Assembly (NCBI GenBank): GCA_051294375.1
Contig: CM119264.1
Span: 9,484,764 to 9,548,763, forward strand
DNA length: 64,000 nucleotides
Direction of reading: 5' to 3'
Origin: Paraspadella gotoi
Lineage: Eukaryota > Chaetognatha
Part shown: positions 59,925-64,000 of the stretch, one piece after another
How the letters are laid out: every line of letters starts with the position of its first letter
Position numbering within the stretch: position 1 is the stretch's first letter
Program-made: the position numbers and the translations under genes
Notes under the pieces: model-generated
Told to the model about the DNA's origin: nothing
The model's database searches: none
What the model saw: only the letters and a program-made list of their open reading frames with translations

Positions 59925-61275
59925 TTGAAATCTGTTTTAAAGAATTTATTCCCTCTCGAATCGATTTTCTTCTTAATTATACTAACATTAGAATAAGCTA
60001 GAATTATACATTTGAATACGTCCTATATACATGAAGCTTTTCTTTTATGATTATGTTTGGGATAATATCAAATCAAATCAAAATAAAAGATTTTCCTCTT
60101 CTCGGATTTCGTTTCTTTATCGTTAAATTTGGCGTATTACATAATTACTTGATTTTGGACTTACGAACGGAATCTTAAGCTTATTTCATTTTATTTAAAA
60201 AATTCCTTGAAACGAAGAAACGGGAGAAAGATATAAAATATAAAAAGGAGGATGAGAAAAAGAAAAGAGAGGAGTAGGATCAAGACAAAACGAAGGAAGA
60301 GGAGATGGAAGATAAGGAGAAAAGGGAGGAAGAGAAAGAGATTAAATCGATTGACCCTCGAGGTCAAAAGGTAGACCGGGGGTTGAAGGGAAAAACATCG
60401 TGGAGGACTGACCCTGGAGGATTAAAAAGATCACCCGAGTAGGATGAGGTAAGGGGTGGTGAGGAATGGATAGCGAGGGTTGTGAAATATGTTTTGGTGA
60501 GTTTAAGAAGGTATACTAGAGACTAGAGAGGGAATAAAGGAAAAGGGGATGCGAGAAAGAGAGAAATAGAGAAGGAAAATAAAGAGTTAAGGAAGAGGAA
60601 GTAAGAAATGAAGAGAAATATAAGAATCTTTCTTCTCCACGTCGTCTGCTAACTCGAACTGATATTTGTCTTTATAAAAATACAAAATAAATAAACTTTT
60701 AATCTAGTTAACTATTTTTTTTCCTTGAGAATAGTTAATTCCTGTTTACGAATACGATTTTCAAAAACTACCATTCTTTACCTAACTTTAAACCTCTTTC
60801 AGTATAAAATGTTTTAATCGCATCAAAAACCTTTAAATAAAATTAATCGTAAAGAGAGATAAAAAATCCGTAGTTTTCGTGCCACGCCTCTTTTCCCGCA
60901 TCGATATCGGAAAAGAATAAAAGAGCAACGGCCGTAAACAAAATGGTCTGCTCCGTTTCACGCTTCCGTTTCTCTCTTAAAAAAATAATTCGCGGCTACG
61001 ATTCCCGGCTTTTCAATGTCACTCTCTATATATCTTACTTAGAATCACAATAATACAATTTAATCTTTATTCGTTCTTTTTGACCCTGGTAGTACTTGAG
61101 ACATGCGTAAATTTCTTTTTAGAAATAAAAATAGTTCAATAATTCAACAAGATGTTAGAATTAATCAAATTGTAATAATATTGCGAAGGCCCTCTAATCC
61201 AAATCCTCCTTGGTAAAAAAACTCTTTACCACTTCAATAAGAATCTTTTCTATCTTCCAAGTAAGTCAGCGATGT
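59925..61275. other. Intergenic DNA, no gene seen
   Basis: AT-rich with purine-rich stretches on the plus strand (60230-60620). Nothing recognised. Confidence 0.5.
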
Positions 61276-61276
61276 T

Positions 61277-61387
<111 letters not shown>

Positions 61388-61720
61388 AATCCGCCGCACG
61401 ATTCTCCTCACATACAAATTGCTTGATAATCGTCGTATGCCGGATCTCCAGAGAAAGCTTACCGGTAAAAAAAATATGAGAAAGAAAGTGAGAGTAAGCG
61501 GGAGAGGGGGAGAGAGAGAGTGAGTAAAGAGGACTACGAGTCTCCAAGGTTTCACCGCTTTCGACAAATCATTTTCTACCCATGTTTCTACGCACGCAAC
61601 GTATCCATTCCAACCCGAAGAAATTCACATTTCTTTCTTTTTTCACTTTTTTCTTTTTCACGGCCTCTCTGGCTTTTTTTTCTTCTTGATTTTTACTATT
61701 TTTTTCTCTGTTATTTTTTT

Positions 61721-61751
61721 CTTTCTTTCTTTCTTTCTTTCTTCCTTTATT

Positions 61752-61835
<84 letters not shown>

Positions 61836-61837
61836 TC
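61721..61837. repeat. (TTTC)n microsatellite
   Basis: About 28 TTTC units with one early break (TTCCTTTATTTC). Confidence 0.97.
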
Positions 61838-62118
61838 GAGCCTTGTTTGTTTTCTTTCATCAGTTCTTTGTTGCTTTTAATTTTTTTTGTTTTTTCTGCG
61901 ACTTTTCTTTTCTTTCCATCTTTTTGTCTCTCGCCGCAGGATTCTTGAGCTTTGTCCTTTCCATTTTAAATCTATTCTCGGCTTCGCTTCAATTTATTTA
62001 TCATTTGAAACGTGGAGCTGCCTTCTTGAATGATTGAAAGGCTGAAAGTGTTGTGTGAGAATCTCTCTCTTGCATCGGAAACCGTAAGAAAAAGAGAGGG
62101 AGAGAGAGAGGGGTTGAG

Positions 62119-62822
62119 NNNNNNNNNNNNNNNNNNNNNNNNNNNNNNNNNNNNNNNNNNNNNNNNNNNNNNNNNNNNNNNNNNNNNNNNNNNNNNNNNN
62201 NNNNNNNNNNNNNNNNNNNNNNNNNNNNNNNNNNNNNNNNNNNNNNNNNNNNNNNNNNNNNNNNNNNNNNNNNNNNNNNNNNNNNNNNNNNNNNNNNNNN
62301 NNNNNNNNNNNNNNNNNNNNNNNNNNNNNNNNNNNNNNNNNNNNNNNNNNNNNNNNNNNNNNNNNNNNNNNNNNNNNNNNNNNNNNNNNNNNNNNNNNNN
62401 NNNNNNNNNNNNNNNNNNNNNNNNNNNNNNNNNNNNNNNNNNNNNNNNNNNNNNNNNNNNNNNNNNNNNNNNNNNNNNNNNNNNNNNNNNNNNNNNNNNN
62501 NNNNNNNNNNNNNNNNNNNNNNNNNNNNNNNNNNNNNNNNNNNNNNNNNNNNNNNNNNNNNNNNNNNNNNNNNNNNNNNNNNNNNNNNNNNNNNNNNNNN
62601 NNNNNNNNNNNNNNNNNNNNNNNNNNNNNNNNNNNNNNNNNNNNNNNNNNNNNNNNNNNNNNNNNNNNNNNNNNNNNNNNNNNNNNNNNNNNNNNNNNNN
62701 NNNNNNNNNNNNNNNNNNNNNNNNNNNNNNNNNNNNNNNNNNNNNNNNNNNNNNNNNNNNNNNNNNNNNNNNNNNNNNNNNNNNNNNNNNNNNNNNNNNN
62801 NNNNNNNNNNNNNNNNNNNNNN
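62119..62822. other. Assembly gap (704 N)
   Basis: Similar purine-rich sequence lies on both sides (AAAAAGAGAGGGAG..GGGGTTGAG). Confidence 1.
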
Positions 62823-64000
62823 GGAAAGAAAGAAAAAGAGAGGGAGCGAGAGTAGGGGTTGAGAGGGATAACGGGGGAAAGAAAGAAAAAGTTAAAGCAT
62901 AAATACACGAAGACTGATAAAGAAATTGATCATAAACACTAAAATGACTAAAAATACTTTTAAAATTTAAGGCATCAGGAATCTCAAGGAAAAAAAACTG
63001 CACTTGTAAACTAGGTTCTATTTGAAAGAACAGGTTGGAGAACTTATAGTATAATGATATAAATTGTAATAATAAATCTGTACAAACTAATAGAAAAGAA
63101 AGGGAAAATGAAAAGAAAAATAGAAAAATAAAACAATAAACTGAAGTAGCGACTAGAAAAAGGAGCATGTCAAACTCCCGAAAGAGAAAAAATTGTGGAC
63201 CAAGGGAAAATATAAAACTACGTAAAACAATCCTTAATCCCTTTTTTTTCTGGCGCTGACAGTTTTCATTAAGAGTTGAAAGTACTTATAGGACCGCGAT
63301 TGTGAAGGCTGATCGAGAGGTAAAGTGTCATCAAGGAGTCTGTTTTTATTATTTAAAAAAAATAGGAAATAGTTTATATAAGATTATTAAAATTATGTAT
63401 AAAACAATCTCTCTCTTCTTCTCTTTATATTTTTGTTTTGTTTTTTTTTCATATTTTTTTAATTATTTCTCTCTTAATTAAAAAAACAACCGTATCATTT
63501 TTACAGGAGCGGTCAGCCTCATCCTGACCGTTTAGAATGTTTAGAATCAAAAACAATTAAAGCATAAAAAATTAAACCAAGGGTAAATCAGGACAGTAAA
63601 TTTTTTTTTCGACGCGTAAGATAATTAATATTCAGGAGATTTTTTTTCATCGTTTATTTTTTTAACGATAATACAGCAGTCTGTTCAAGGAAAAAATAAA
63701 ATTGTAGCCAAATAGCAAGGATAAGCAAAGAGTAGAGAGTGTCTAAAACTATAAGTCAGTTAACAAACCGTAAATAAGAATTTAAAAATAGTCGTTAAAA
63801 AAAAAATGAATGAGAAAATTATACGTGGCACGCCTTACGCAATGGGAGTGAAAAAATTTGCACACGGAATAAAGAAGACATAAAGGCTGTGAAAAAAATT
63901 CGGCAATGGATGCGGGGAGTGAAAAGTTTGCGCGGCGTGATGAAGGGAAAGGGGGCGGGGGAGAGTGAATGGCCCCGAGAATCCGATAACGCGGTAACGG
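62823..64000. other. Intergenic DNA, no gene seen
   Basis: AT-rich with A/T runs, and a GC-richer last 150 bp. No ORF of note. Confidence 0.5.

Noticed and set aside
61972-63168. 398-codon minus-strand ORF and overlapping ORFs
   Set aside because: Most of the length is Ns read as X; flanks are AT-rich and not coding-like.

Overview
The window is nuclear DNA of an animal, probably a protostome invertebrate. All three recognisable genes are split by GT-AG introns and have animal families: a FMN/cappuccino-type formin, a group-1 nuclear hormone receptor, and an EF-hand protein carrying a DUF924 domain. The DNA between exons is AT-rich and unusually full of (CT)n/(GA)n, (AAAG)n and (GAT)n microsatellites, with tRNA-derived SINE heads and a decayed LINE. 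An arthropod, perhaps a crustacean, would fit the receptor's DNA-binding domain, but this is a weak inference.

Layout. 231-5269 (+): last four coding exons of the formin, with two small candidate membrane-protein ORFs on the opposite strand inside its last intron. 5270-15600: intergenic, with microsatellites, two fold-back inverted repeats around a 25-N gap (9315-11455), and a GC-richer block with two CACGTG E-boxes and a GACGTCA site about 1.1 kb before the receptor start codon. 15631-41714 (+): the nuclear receptor. Its N-terminal region, two zinc fingers, a very long low-complexity hinge (mainly one 2.2-kb exon) and a ligand-binding domain are spread over about 14 exons. One ligand-binding exon occurs twice because the assembly repeats that segment around a gap. 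41715-47529: AT-rich intergenic DNA with a GC-rich island and a small two-TM ORF on the minus strand. 47530-50613 (+): the EF-hand/DUF924 gene, 11 exons, complete, 629 codons. 50614-64000: no gene recognised; microsatellites, another duplicated segment around a 25-N gap (58477-59900), and two large gaps.

The three main genes share a strand but nothing suggests one pathway: actin nucleation (formin), transcriptional control (receptor), and a calcium-binding protein of unknown function.

The most biologically novel items are the EF-hand + DUF924 architecture and a run of eight exact seven-residue repeats, each starting with glycine, in the receptor hinge. The most important structural result is that all three 25-N gaps lie between two copies of the same sequence. 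They look like failed gap filling rather than biology, and for the inverted repeats the probable true junction can be read from the sequence.
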